From G965267425 sp965267425 (GTDB lineage Bacteria > Bacteroidota > Bacteroidia > Flavobacteriales_E > Vicingaceae), in the NCBI GenBank assembly GCA_965267425.1, contig OZ253959.1:2790001-2854000 (forward strand): DNA of 64,000 bases. Direction: 5' to 3'. Each line of letters starts with the position of its first letter. Positions within the stretch are counted from its first letter, which is position 1. The position numbers were made by a program, and so were the translations under genes. Below, one piece after another: positions 26,451 through 35,372 of this stretch. The notes below the pieces were generated by a model that worked only from the letters and a program-made list of their open reading frames with translations, searched no databases and was not told the origin of the DNA.

Positions 26451-27217
26451 GTTGAGATGCGCTTGCTAAGCCACTGATCCAAAATATCATTAAACGTATC
26501 CGGATGCTCCATCATGGCCGCATGTCCACATTTCTCAATCCAAAACAATTCTGAATCAGGCAATAACTCATGAAATTCTTCAGCTACCGAAGGAGGTGTA
26601 ATGGTATCATTGGCACCCCAGATAAGGCAGGCCGGCATATTAAATTTGGTCAAATCCTTGGACATGTTATGGCGAATAGCCGATTTAGCCATGGCTAAAA
26701 TACGCACCAATTTTCCACGGTCATTGACCACCTCATACACTTCATCTACCAACTCATCGGTTGTCATATCAGGATCGTAAAATGTCACGGATATTTTTTC
26801 ACGTAAAAAGTTCTTGTCTTCACGTCTCGGGAACGAACCGCCAAAGGCATTTTCATACAACCCTGAACTACCGGTAAGCACCATGGAATGTACCTTATCG
26901 AGGTTGTGCAATCCATATACCAACGCAATGTGTCCACCCAAAGAATTACCCAACAACGTCACCTTGTCATACCCCTTGTACTCCACAAACTTTTCAATGT
27001 ACTTGGCCAGACTTTTCACATTGGTTTTGACAATGGGCAATGTATAAATCGGCATCACTGGAACCACAATTCTGTAATGCTGAGAAAAGCGCTCAATGAC
27101 CTCCTTAAAATTACTCAACGCACCAAACAACCCATGTAACAACATGATAGTGTGTCCTTCACCTTTTTCCAAATACTTAAACTCCCCTTCGGTCTTGATT
27201 TCTTCTGCGAATCCCAT
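26447..27217 (-). CDS. Alpha/beta hydrolase
   Basis: 256 residues from ATG 27217. Alpha/beta-hydrolase landmarks: MLLHGLFG (oxyanion region), nucleophile elbow GNSLGGHIA, acid in LIWGANDTITPP, and catalytic His in KCGHAAMMEHP. The substrate is unknown; C-C bond hydrolases, esterases and haloperoxidase-like enzymes share this layout. It is the first gene of a two-gene operon with engB (4-nt overlap). A promoter TTG-N18-TATATTTG lies 17-45 nt upstream, giving a very short leader. Confidence 0.88.
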   Translation of the reverse strand: MGFAEEIKTEGEFKYLEKGEGHTIMLLHGLFGALSNFKEVIERFSQHYRIVVPVMPIYTLPIVKTNVKSLAKYIEKFVEYKGYDKVTLLGNSLGGHIALVYGLHNLDKVHSMVLTGSSGLYENAFGGSFPRREDKNFLREKISVTFYDPDMTTDELVDEVYEVVNDRGKLVRILAMAKSAIRHNMSKDLTKFNMPACLIWGANDTITPPSVAEEFHELLPDSELFWIEKCGHAAMMEHPDTFNDILDQWLSKRIST

Positions 27218-27233
27218 AAACAAAATTGTTTCC

Positions 27234-27262
27234 CAAATATAGAAAATTTATGACCACAGCAA
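27234..27262 (-). promoter_or_regulatory. Promoter of the hydrolase-engB operon
   Basis: On the minus strand TTG (27262-27260), an 18-nt spacer and TATATTTG (27241-27234) match the Bacteroidota -33/-7 pattern. Predicted transcription start is about 10 nt before the ATG. Confidence 0.55.
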
Positions 27263-27393
27263 CGGCAGGCTAGATGGCACTAGGAATAATAAATTCCCAC
27301 AATCGCATTGGGTTTTAATTATGTTGAAAATGAACGGATTAAAAAATGCATCCGCTGTACCTGAAGCCAAACGGGGAAAAGTTATCAACAAAA

Positions 27394-27437
27394 GTGGGAA
27401 AAAGTGGAAGTTTGTGGGAAATTTTTAAATATATTTA
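27394..27437 (+). promoter_or_regulatory. MraZ operator and promoter of the dcw operon
   Basis: GTGGG (27394), GTGGA (27404) and GTGGG (27414) repeat with an exact 10-bp period. This matches the MraZ operator known from E. coli and Mycoplasma (TGGG-type boxes, 5-nt spacers). TATATTTA at 27430-27437 is a near-consensus -7 box, so bound MraZ would cover the -45 to -25 region and repress. The mraZ ATG is at 27476. Confidence 0.75.
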
Positions 27438-27475
27438 CACATTAAAAGCAAAACCCCTGATAACAAAGCAGTTGC

Positions 27476-27955
27476 ATGGCAAATTTTCTAGGCGAATTTG
27501 ATTGTAAGCTGGATGCCAAAGGCCGTCTTATGATGCCCACCGGGCTGCGAAAGCAGTTGGACCCGGAGGCACAGGAGCGTTTTGTGCTGAACAGGGGCTT
27601 TGAAAAATGCCTGGTCCTCTATCCTAAAAATGAATGGCAACAAATCAGTGCTGAAATCAACAAGCTGAATCAGTACGTGAAGAAAAACAGGGAGTTTATC
27701 CGCTATTTCTACAGAGGAGCCACTGAATTAGGACTGGACAACAACGGAAGAATATTATTACCAAAACGACTTACGGGATATGGCGCCATTGCCAAACAAG
27801 TAGTGCTATTTGCCTATTCCAATCGAATTGAAATTTGGGACAAAAACACGTATGACAATTTATTAACGGATGAACCGGACGATTTCGCCAATCTTGCCGA
27901 AGAGGTTATGGGAGGAAACAACCCGACAAACGATGACGGGGAAGACCTATCATAA
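27476..27955 (+). CDS. mraZ: Transcriptional regulator MraZ
   Basis: 159 residues. Two AbrB/SpoVT-type half-domains are marked by DAKGRLMMP and DNNGRILLP. MraZ binds TGGG repeats upstream of its own gene and represses the dcw operon in studied species; three such repeats lie 58-82 nt upstream. The acidic tail (about 140-159) overlaps the rsmH start. First gene of a 13-gene cluster. Confidence 0.95.
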   Translation: MANFLGEFDCKLDAKGRLMMPTGLRKQLDPEAQERFVLNRGFEKCLVLYPKNEWQQISAEINKLNQYVKKNREFIRYFYRGATELGLDNNGRILLPKRLTGYGAIAKQVVLFAYSNRIEIWDKNTYDNLLTDEPDDFANLAEEVMGGNNPTNDDGEDLS

Positions 27956-28838
27956 CCCGGTACTTTTGAGGGAGTCCATTGACGCACTTTCAATTGACCC
28001 CAATGGCATCTACATCGATGCCACATTCGGCGGCGGCGGCCATAGTCAGGAAATCCTGAATCATCTGTCCAAAGGTCACCTGTATGCATTTGATCAAGAT
28101 CCAGATGCACTGAACAATGTTCCCGACAACGAGCATTTCTCACTTATACCTCAAAATTTCAAGTTCCTCAAAAATTTTATGAGGGCCCATAATGCCATTC
28201 CGGTCAATGGAATTCTGGCCGACTTCGGTGTGTCCTCTCATCAATTTGATCAGCCAGAGCGCGGGTTCTCCATTCGTTATGACGGTCCCTTAGACATGCG
28301 AATGAATACTCATGCGGAAAAGACAGCAGCCGACGTACTCAACGAATATGAAGAATCCGATTTGGCAGATGTGTTCTACAACTATGGAGAAATCAAATCT
28401 TCCAGAAAGTTGGCATCGGCTATTGTTCAGCAGAGAAACCAGGAAGCTTACGTCAATTCCAAACAATTGATGCAAACCATAGAGCCGTTTACACCGGTGC
28501 AAAAACGAAATCAATTTCAGGCACGTGTCTTTCAGGCTTTACGAATTGAAGTAAACGACGAATTGCAAGTGCTGAAGGATTTCCTTGAGCAATCCGCCGA
28601 TATTCTTGCACCAGGTGGCCGCATAGCTTGCATTACGTACCATTCCCTTGAGGATAGATTGGTTAAAAATTTCTTCAAAGCCGGAAATTTTGAGGGCAAA
28701 GAAGACAAGGATTTGTTTGGAAACATTCAACGACCTCTTCAGCCCATTTGGAGGAAACCTGTGATCCCAAGTGAAGAAGAAGTGCAGGAAAACAATCGCG
28801 CAAGAAGCGCCAAATTAAGATGTGCCGAAAAGATTTGA
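27933..28838 (+). CDS. rsmH: 16S rRNA (cytosine-1402-N4)-methyltransferase
   Basis: 301 residues from ATG 27933, which starts MTGKTYHNPVLLRESID as in the family. That ATG lies 23 nt inside mraZ; the open frame before it has no support. SAM-binding loop DATFGGGGHSQEIL; further signatures LADFGVSSHQFD, ERGFSIRYDGPLDMRM, and the C-terminal YHSLEDRLVKNFF. It methylates C1402 of 16S rRNA together with RsmI. Confidence 0.95.
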   Translation: MTGKTYHNPVLLRESIDALSIDPNGIYIDATFGGGGHSQEILNHLSKGHLYAFDQDPDALNNVPDNEHFSLIPQNFKFLKNFMRAHNAIPVNGILADFGVSSHQFDQPERGFSIRYDGPLDMRMNTHAEKTAADVLNEYEESDLADVFYNYGEIKSSRKLASAIVQQRNQEAYVNSKQLMQTIEPFTPVQKRNQFQARVFQALRIEVNDELQVLKDFLEQSADILAPGGRIACITYHSLEDRLVKNFFKAGNFEGKEDKDLFGNIQRPLQPIWRKPVIPSEEEVQENNRARSAKLRCAEKI

Positions 28839-28839
28839 T

Positions 28840-29223
28840 ATGAACACGGTGAAACAAAAAACAGACAAGAAAAAGAAAGACGACAGTCCCAATATGTTGT
28901 CTGATATTTTGTCTGGACGCTTTTTGTCTGGAGAAAAAGCGGTGGAATCCCTTCCATTTATTTTATTCCTGACCTTATTGGGCATTTTGTACATCGGCAA
29001 TGGGTATTACGCCGAAAAAACGGTAAGGGATTTATACAAAGCGAATACGGCTATCAAGGAATTGCGGTCCGAATACATCACCAATAAATCAGAATTGGAA
29101 ATCATCAAGCAGCAATCACATGTTGCCATTGAAATACAGGAATTGGGATTAAAGGAGCCACTTTCTCCTCCTAAAAAAATTGTGGTTGAAAAGGACCTAA
29201 AAGAGCCATTTAAGGATGAATGA
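28840..29223 (+). CDS. ftsL: FtsL-like cell division protein
   Basis: 127 residues from ATG 28840, one base after the rsmH stop. Lys-rich cytoplasmic start, a single transmembrane segment (FILFLTLLGILYIGN, about residues 40-58) and a periplasmic coiled-coil (about 60-110). This topology and the slot between rsmH and ftsI identify the FtsL-type bitopic divisome protein, which in Bacteroidota is poorly conserved in sequence. The gene overlaps ftsI by 8 nt. Confidence 0.8.
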   Translation: MNTVKQKTDKKKKDDSPNMLSDILSGRFLSGEKAVESLPFILFLTLLGILYIGNGYYAEKTVRDLYKANTAIKELRSEYITNKSELEIIKQQSHVAIEIQELGLKEPLSPPKKIVVEKDLKEPFKDE

Positions 29224-31342
29224 CCATCGCAAACATATCATCTGGCGCATTCGCATGTTGTACATCTTCATTTGCGTGATGAGCTTATTGATTTTTGTGA
29301 AAGTCTGCTACATCCAATTTGTAGAAGGAGGAGAACTGAAAGAGCTCGCCGAGGATCTCACCATTGACAACAAAACTATCAAAGCTGTTCGCGGTAACAT
29401 CTATGCAAGCGATGGAAGTTTATTGGCCACCTCAGTGCCACGATATGAAATTCGAATGGACGTGAATGCTGATGCCATTGACGATGAATTGTTTTATGAA
29501 AATGTAGATTCATTGGCCTGGTGTCTTTCAAACCTATTCAAATACAAATCAGAACAGGAATATCTGAAAGAACTAACTGATGCGCGTAATTCCCTAAGTC
29601 CATCCGGAAGAAAGGGTGGTCGGTATCATTTGTTAAAACGAAATGCCACGTTCACCCAATTAAAAAAGGTGAAAAGTTTCCCCATTCTGCGCAAAGGGCG
29701 GTACAAAGGTGGATTGATTTATCTCCAAAAAAACCGAAGAGAAAAACCATTCAGGCATCTGGCGGAACGAACGGTAGGTTATTACAAAACAGGCGCGTCT
29801 GTTGGCCTGGAACGTGCATACAATGAACAGTTGCAAGGGGTGAACGGCAAAAGGCTCATGCAAAAAATTGCGGGTGGCGATTGGAAGCCCATCAATGATG
29901 AAAATGAAATTGAACCAAAAAATGGATACGATTTACATACCACCATTGACATCAACCTGCAAGACGTTGCTGAAAATGCACTCTTAAAGCAATTGACATT
30001 GCACAATGCTGATCATGGATGTGTAGTGCTCATGGAGGTTAATTCTGGTGATATCAAGGCCATTGCCAATCTGAAAAGAAAGAAAACCGGAGGGTACTAT
30101 GAAGGGTACAATTACGCCATCGGCGAAAGCACTGAGCCGGGCTCAACATTTAAGTTACCCGTGTTGATGGCGGCATTTGAAGATGGTTTTATCAATCTGG
30201 AAGATAAAGTAGACACAGAGGGTGGAAAGAAAATGTTCTACACTGAAAAGATGGAAGACACCCATGACCATGGGGTGGTGACCATTCAGCGCGCTTTTGA
30301 AGTGTCATCCAATATTGCCATTGCCAAGACCATCAATAAATACTACCAGAAAAATCCAGAGGCGTTTGTCAAGCGACTGCATCAAATGGGATTGAACAAT
30401 CAATTGGGTATTGAAATCCACGGTGAAGGCACACCGCGAATCAAAAGCCCATCTTCTGAATCGTGGTCAGGAATTACGCTTCCATGGATGGCGCATGGTT
30501 ATGAAGTACTGCAAACACCACTGCAAGTATTGACTTTTTACAATGCTGTAGCCAATGATGGTAAAATGGTGAAGCCAAGATTTGTTACTGAGATAAGCGA
30601 TAAGGGCAAGTTGATTGAAAGTATTCCCGTACAAGTCATCAACGAACAAATCTGCTCTAAGTCAACGATTGAAAAGGCCAAAATCATGTTGGAAGGGGTG
30701 GTTAACAATGAAGGAACGGCACAAAATCTGAAAAATGAAGCATATCGGGTTTCCGGAAAGACGGGGACGGCCCAAATGGCAAACGACAAATATGGATATG
30801 CTTACAAATCCAACAGAAGTTATCAGGCATCATTCGTAGGATTTTTTCCATCAGAAAATCCCAAATATTCATGCATAGTGGTAGTGAACGCCCCATCGAA
30901 AAATGTCTACTATGGAAATTTGGTAGCGGGACCCATTTTCAAAGAAGTAGCGGACAAAGTTTACGCCAATAGTCTTCAAATTCATGAGGAGTTAAGTGAG
31001 CAGGAATTTTATGCCAATTCCGCTATACCATACTCTAAAAATGGTCATCACGGCGATTTGCTGACCATTTTCAATGTGTTGGACATCCCCATGAATGAGC
31101 AAGGCACAAAACAATGGGTGGTGACCTCAACGGCCGATAGCATTGTTCATATTTCTGACAGAACCATTCCTGAGAACGCTGTACCCAATGTAGTGGGTAT
31201 GGGCATTCGAGATGCCATATTCTTACTTGAAAACGTGGGATTACGTGTTGAATTCAAAGGAAAAGGAGTAGTGAAAAATCAATCCATACAGCCAGGAAGT
31301 CCATTGCGACCTGGTAGAACCATAAAATTACAGGTGGCCTGA
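29216..31342 (+). CDS. ftsI: Division-specific peptidoglycan transpeptidase (PBP3) with PASTA domain
   Basis: 708 residues. N-terminal membrane anchor (about 15-35), PBP dimer domain with AVRGNIYASDGSLLATS, then the transpeptidase. The active-site set is STFK (in EPGSTFKLP), SSN (in VSSNIA) and KTG (in SGKTGTAQ). After a linker there is one PASTA domain at the C-terminus (about 650-708: VPNVVGMGIRDAIFLLENVG, then SPLRPGRTIKLQVA). It cross-links septal peptidoglycan with FtsW. It is 2 nt from murE. Confidence 0.95.
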   Translation: MNDHRKHIIWRIRMLYIFICVMSLLIFVKVCYIQFVEGGELKELAEDLTIDNKTIKAVRGNIYASDGSLLATSVPRYEIRMDVNADAIDDELFYENVDSLAWCLSNLFKYKSEQEYLKELTDARNSLSPSGRKGGRYHLLKRNATFTQLKKVKSFPILRKGRYKGGLIYLQKNRREKPFRHLAERTVGYYKTGASVGLERAYNEQLQGVNGKRLMQKIAGGDWKPINDENEIEPKNGYDLHTTIDINLQDVAENALLKQLTLHNADHGCVVLMEVNSGDIKAIANLKRKKTGGYYEGYNYAIGESTEPGSTFKLPVLMAAFEDGFINLEDKVDTEGGKKMFYTEKMEDTHDHGVVTIQRAFEVSSNIAIAKTINKYYQKNPEAFVKRLHQMGLNNQLGIEIHGEGTPRIKSPSSESWSGITLPWMAHGYEVLQTPLQVLTFYNAVANDGKMVKPRFVTEISDKGKLIESIPVQVINEQICSKSTIEKAKIMLEGVVNNEGTAQNLKNEAYRVSGKTGTAQMANDKYGYAYKSNRSYQASFVGFFPSENPKYSCIVVVNAPSKNVYYGNLVAGPIFKEVADKVYANSLQIHEELSEQEFYANSAIPYSKNGHHGDLLTIFNVLDIPMNEQGTKQWVVTSTADSIVHISDRTIPENAVPNVVGMGIRDAIFLLENVGLRVEFKGKGVVKNQSIQPGSPLRPGRTIKLQVA

Positions 31343-31343
31343 A

Positions 31344-32804
31344 ATGAAATTGTTGAGAGACATATTGTATAGAGTCAGCCTGGAAAATGTCATTGGCCAA
31401 ACCAATATGGCCATTGAAAACATTTGTTTCGACTCAAGAAAGGTGGGCAAATTCAGCGCATTCATTGCAATTGAAGGAACACAAAGTGATGGTCATGAAT
31501 TCATTGATAAGGCCATTGACAAAGGAGCCGTTGCCATTGTCTGCAACACTTTACCAGATAACCTTGATCCTAAGGTGACATACGTTGAAGTGGATGATAC
31601 GGCAAAAGCATTGGGTTTTCTTGCTTCCAATTTTTATGATAATCCTTCGGACGAAATCAAATTAGTTGGCGTAACAGGGACCAATGGAAAAACAACCATT
31701 GTTTCATTGTTGTACGAACTTTTCAAGGAATTGGGTTACCATGTTGGTTTGCTGTCTACGGTGGTTTATAAAATTGATACGCATGAAATTCCTGCTACCC
31801 ATACCACCCCTGATCCAATTGCCATCAATTCGTATTTGAGGCAAATGATCAACAATGGTTGTTCACATTGTTTTATGGAGGTTAGCTCACATGCGGTAGC
31901 ACAGCATCGCATTGCAGGTCTATCTTTTGACGGTGGCATTTTCACCAATATCACACATGATCACTTGGATTATCACAAAACATTTGATGAATATATCCGA
32001 GCCAAAAAGGCATTTTTTGATGGCCTTCCTCGTTCCGCTTTCGCTTTAGTCAACAAAGATGACCGCAACACATCAGTGATGACGGCTCATACGAAAGCAC
32101 GCATCAAAACATTTGCCTTGAAAAACATGGCAGATTTCAAGTGCAAAATCCTGGAGAATCAATTCAGTGGTATGCTTCTGAACATCAACAACAAAGAAGT
32201 ATGGACCAAGCTCATTGGAAAATTCAATGCCTACAATTTGCTTTCCGTTTTTGCCACTACCTCATTGATGGGTGAAAATGAAATGGATGTGCTTACTGCC
32301 ATCAGCAATTTGGAAACGGTAGACGGACGATTCCAATACATCAAAAACAACAAGGACATTACGGCCATTGTGGATTACGCGCATACTCCAGATGCTTTGG
32401 AAAACGTGCTTGAAACCATCAAGGATTTGAGAACAGGAAACGAACAGCTCATTACGGTTGTTGGGTGTGGAGGTGATCGCGACAAAGACAAACGTCCGTT
32501 GATGGCAAAAACGGCCAGTGAATATTCGGATAAAGTGGTGTTGACATCAGACAATCCAAGAAATGAATCACCAGAGAACATTATTGAGGATATGATCAAA
32601 GGTCTCGATCCAACTGACGAAAAGAAAGTACTGAGCATTGTGAATCGCAAAGAAGCCATTCGAACAGCTTGTTCTTTGGCATCGAAGGGAGACATCATTT
32701 TGGTGGCTGGGAAAGGTCATGAAAAGTATCAGGAGATCAAGGGAAAGAAAACGCCTTTTGATGATTACAAAATATTAGAAACCACTTTGAAAACAACCAC
32801 ATAG
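31344..32804 (+). CDS. murE: UDP-MurNAc-tripeptide synthetase
   Basis: 486 residues. ATP loop GVTGTNGKTTIVSLL, substrate region THTTPDPIAIN, MEVSSHAVAQHR, FTNITHDHLDYHKTF, and a C-terminal VAGKGHEKYQEI. The DNPR motif (LTSDNPRNE) is the mark of enzymes adding meso-diaminopimelate, so the cell wall is probably of the mDAP type. It lies between ftsI and mraY with 1-3 nt gaps. Confidence 0.95.
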   Translation: MKLLRDILYRVSLENVIGQTNMAIENICFDSRKVGKFSAFIAIEGTQSDGHEFIDKAIDKGAVAIVCNTLPDNLDPKVTYVEVDDTAKALGFLASNFYDNPSDEIKLVGVTGTNGKTTIVSLLYELFKELGYHVGLLSTVVYKIDTHEIPATHTTPDPIAINSYLRQMINNGCSHCFMEVSSHAVAQHRIAGLSFDGGIFTNITHDHLDYHKTFDEYIRAKKAFFDGLPRSAFALVNKDDRNTSVMTAHTKARIKTFALKNMADFKCKILENQFSGMLLNINNKEVWTKLIGKFNAYNLLSVFATTSLMGENEMDVLTAISNLETVDGRFQYIKNNKDITAIVDYAHTPDALENVLETIKDLRTGNEQLITVVGCGGDRDKDKRPLMAKTASEYSDKVVLTSDNPRNESPENIIEDMIKGLDPTDEKKVLSIVNRKEAIRTACSLASKGDIILVAGKGHEKYQEIKGKKTPFDDYKILETTLKTTT

Positions 32805-32806
32805 CC

Positions 32807-34027
32807 ATGTTATATTACTTGTTTGAAATATTACAGAGTTGGGACATTCCAGGTGCGGGAGTTTATGAATACGTCACCTTTCGTGCTGCCAGTGCGGTCA
32901 TTGTTTCCTTGCTAATTTCCATGGTTTTTGGAAAACGCATCATTGGCATGCTTCACAAAAAACAAGTGGGAGAAAGCATTCGTGACCTGGGGCTGGAAGG
33001 ACAAGTTCAAAAGCAAGGAACGCCAACCATGGGTGGGCTTATCATCTTAGCATCCATTTTATTTCCTACCCTCTTATTTGCAAAACTAGACAACAGCTAT
33101 ATCCAAATCATGTTGATTTCAACGGTGATGTTAGGCGCCATTGGATTTATTGATGATTACATCAAGGTTTTCAAGAAAAATAAACAGGGGTTGGCCGGAA
33201 AATTCAAAATTCTTGGACAGATTCTGGTGGGCATTGTTGCCGGAACTATGTTGTATTTCAATGATGAAGTTACGGTCAAAGAAAAGGTAGAAGTGGCTCA
33301 GATTACTTCCGTGGAAGGTCAGACTGAAACGCAATGGGAAGAAAAACAAGCCATGGTCACCACCATTCCATTCGTGAAAAACAATGAATTTGATTACAAT
33401 GTTTTAATCAGCTGGGCATGCGACAATTGCCGCAAATGGGGCTGGCTGGTGTTCATACCAATTGTCATTTTGATTGTTACCGCGGTTTCCAATGGTGCCA
33501 ATATGACGGATGGTTTAGATGGCTTGGCAACCGGTACTTCGGCCATTATTGGCCTGGTACTTGGGATTTTCGCTTACGTTTCCAGTAACATCATCTTCTC
33601 GGAATACCTGAACATCATGTTCATTCCTCGCTCAGAGGAACTAGTAATTTTTATTGGAGCATTTACCGGTGCATGCGTGGGATTTTTGTGGTACAACTCG
33701 TTTCCCGCGCAAGTATTCATGGGTGACACCGGAAGCCTTTCATTGGGTGGAATCATAGCGGTTTTTGCCATAGCCATTCGCAAGGAGTTAATGATTCCAT
33801 TGTTCTGTGGAATCTTCCTTATCGAAAACTTATCGGTCATGATGCAGGTGGCATATTTCAAGTACACCAAGAAAAAATATGGGGAAGGACGAAGGATTTT
33901 TCTCATGTCGCCATTGCACCATCATTATCAGAAAAAAGGATATCACGAATCAAAAATTGTTTCCAGGTTTTGGATTGTGGGCGTCATGCTTGCCATTCTG
34001 TCCATTGTAACCTTAAAACTGCGGTAA
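32807..34027 (+). CDS. mraY: Phospho-MurNAc-pentapeptide translocase
   Basis: 406 residues, about ten transmembrane segments. Signatures: QKQGTPTMGGL, GFIDDYIKV, NGANMTDGLDGLATG, MGDTGSLSLGG and SPLHHHYQKKG. It transfers phospho-MurNAc-pentapeptide to undecaprenyl phosphate, making lipid I. A hydrophilic insert (about residues 150-205, with CDNCRKWGW) lies between early segments; I recall such an insert from other Bacteroidota MraY proteins. Confidence 0.95.
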   Translation: MLYYLFEILQSWDIPGAGVYEYVTFRAASAVIVSLLISMVFGKRIIGMLHKKQVGESIRDLGLEGQVQKQGTPTMGGLIILASILFPTLLFAKLDNSYIQIMLISTVMLGAIGFIDDYIKVFKKNKQGLAGKFKILGQILVGIVAGTMLYFNDEVTVKEKVEVAQITSVEGQTETQWEEKQAMVTTIPFVKNNEFDYNVLISWACDNCRKWGWLVFIPIVILIVTAVSNGANMTDGLDGLATGTSAIIGLVLGIFAYVSSNIIFSEYLNIMFIPRSEELVIFIGAFTGACVGFLWYNSFPAQVFMGDTGSLSLGGIIAVFAIAIRKELMIPLFCGIFLIENLSVMMQVAYFKYTKKKYGEGRRIFLMSPLHHHYQKKGYHESKIVSRFWIVGVMLAILSIVTLKLR

Positions 34028-35371
34028 TTGACAACAATTAAGAACATAGCAATATTAGGAGGTGGTGAAAGCGGCCACGGAGCAGCAATTCTTGCAGCAC
34101 AAGTGGGTCTTGATGTTTTTCTGTCAGATGCCGGTTTGTTGAAATCCGAAGTAAAAGCAGATTTGGAGGAAAGAGGTATTTCTTACGAAGAAGGAAAACA
34201 TTCAGAGGACAAGATTTTAGGAGCCGATATTGTTGTTAAAAGTCCTGGAATTCCTGACGATGTTCCCTTAGTGGTAAAAATCAGAGAGAATGATATTGAG
34301 GTGATTTCAGAAATCGAATTTGCATTTAGAAAATGTAAATCAAAAGTAATTGCGGTTACGGGAAGCAATGGTAAAACCACTACTGCCAGTCTCATTTATC
34401 ACATTCTTAAAAAATCCGGATTGAGCGTTGCACTGGGAGGAAACATTGGAAAAAGTTTCGCTCGATTGGTCGCAGAAAATCAATTTGACTGGTACGTTCT
34501 TGAACTGAGCAGTTTCCAATTGGATGGCATCAAAGTCTTCAAACCAGACATTGCCGTGCTGCTCAATGTAACACCAGATCACCTGGACCGATATGACAAT
34601 GATTTTGACAAATACTTAAGATCAAAATTCAGAATCACTGAAAACCAACACGAACAAGACACCTTCATCTTTAACTACGATGATCAGGCAATAAAAAAAT
34701 ACCTCGAAAACAACACTGTCGAAGCCAAGCGCCTTCCATTCAGCATAGATAATATTCTGGATGAGGGAGCATGGCTGGAAAATGAATCCATAAACATTAA
34801 CATCAATCATAATTCGCTGACTATGTCCATACATGAACTAGCATTACAGGGCAAACACAATATTTACAATTCTATGGCTGCAGGGATAGCCGGAAGGGTG
34901 CTGGACCTTAAAAAAGAATTGATACGTGAAAGCCTTGCCGATTTTCAAAACATTGAACACCGCCTTGAATTTGTCATGGCCGTTCATGGAATAAATTTTA
35001 TCAATGATTCAAAGGCAACAAATATTAACTCTGCATGGTACGCATTGGAAAGTCTCGATGCAGGAGTTATTTGGATTGCCGGCGGTGTTGATAAAGGAAA
35101 TGATTACAGCCAACTCAATGAATTGGTAGCAGAAAAGGTAAAAGCCATCATCTGCATTGGAGAAGACAATCGAAAAATTCACAAGGCATTTGATGACATC
35201 ATTGAATACATTGAAGATGCTGAGAACATGAACGATGCCGTCCGTCAATCTTATAAATTCGGTGAAAAAGGTGATACTGTGTTGTTAGCACCTGCCTGTG
35301 CAAGTTTCGATCGATTTGAAAATTTTGAAGAAAGAGGGCATGCATTTAAGCAAGCCGTAAGATTACTATAA
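34028..35371 (+). CDS. murD: UDP-MurNAc-L-Ala:D-Glu ligase
   Basis: 447 residues. The start is a TTG directly after the mraY stop codon (0 nt gap); no ATG occurs before the conserved AILGGGESGHGAA motif, so a non-ATG start is needed. ATP loop VTGSNGKTTTASL, LELSSFQLD, NVTPDHLDRY, and NDSKATNINSAWYAL in the C-terminal domain. It adds D-glutamate to UDP-MurNAc-L-Ala. Confidence 0.94.
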   Translation: MTTIKNIAILGGGESGHGAAILAAQVGLDVFLSDAGLLKSEVKADLEERGISYEEGKHSEDKILGADIVVKSPGIPDDVPLVVKIRENDIEVISEIEFAFRKCKSKVIAVTGSNGKTTTASLIYHILKKSGLSVALGGNIGKSFARLVAENQFDWYVLELSSFQLDGIKVFKPDIAVLLNVTPDHLDRYDNDFDKYLRSKFRITENQHEQDTFIFNYDDQAIKKYLENNTVEAKRLPFSIDNILDEGAWLENESINININHNSLTMSIHELALQGKHNIYNSMAAGIAGRVLDLKKELIRESLADFQNIEHRLEFVMAVHGINFINDSKATNINSAWYALESLDAGVIWIAGGVDKGNDYSQLNELVAEKVKAIICIGEDNRKIHKAFDDIIEYIEDAENMNDAVRQSYKFGEKGDTVLLAPACASFDRFENFEERGHAFKQAVRLL

Positions 35372-35372
35372 G

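Noticed and set aside
27299..27322. CCC-AAT/ATT-GGG hairpin with T-run between the hydrolase and mraZ
   Set aside because: It has a bulge and lies upstream of both divergent promoters, so no transcript is known to reach it.
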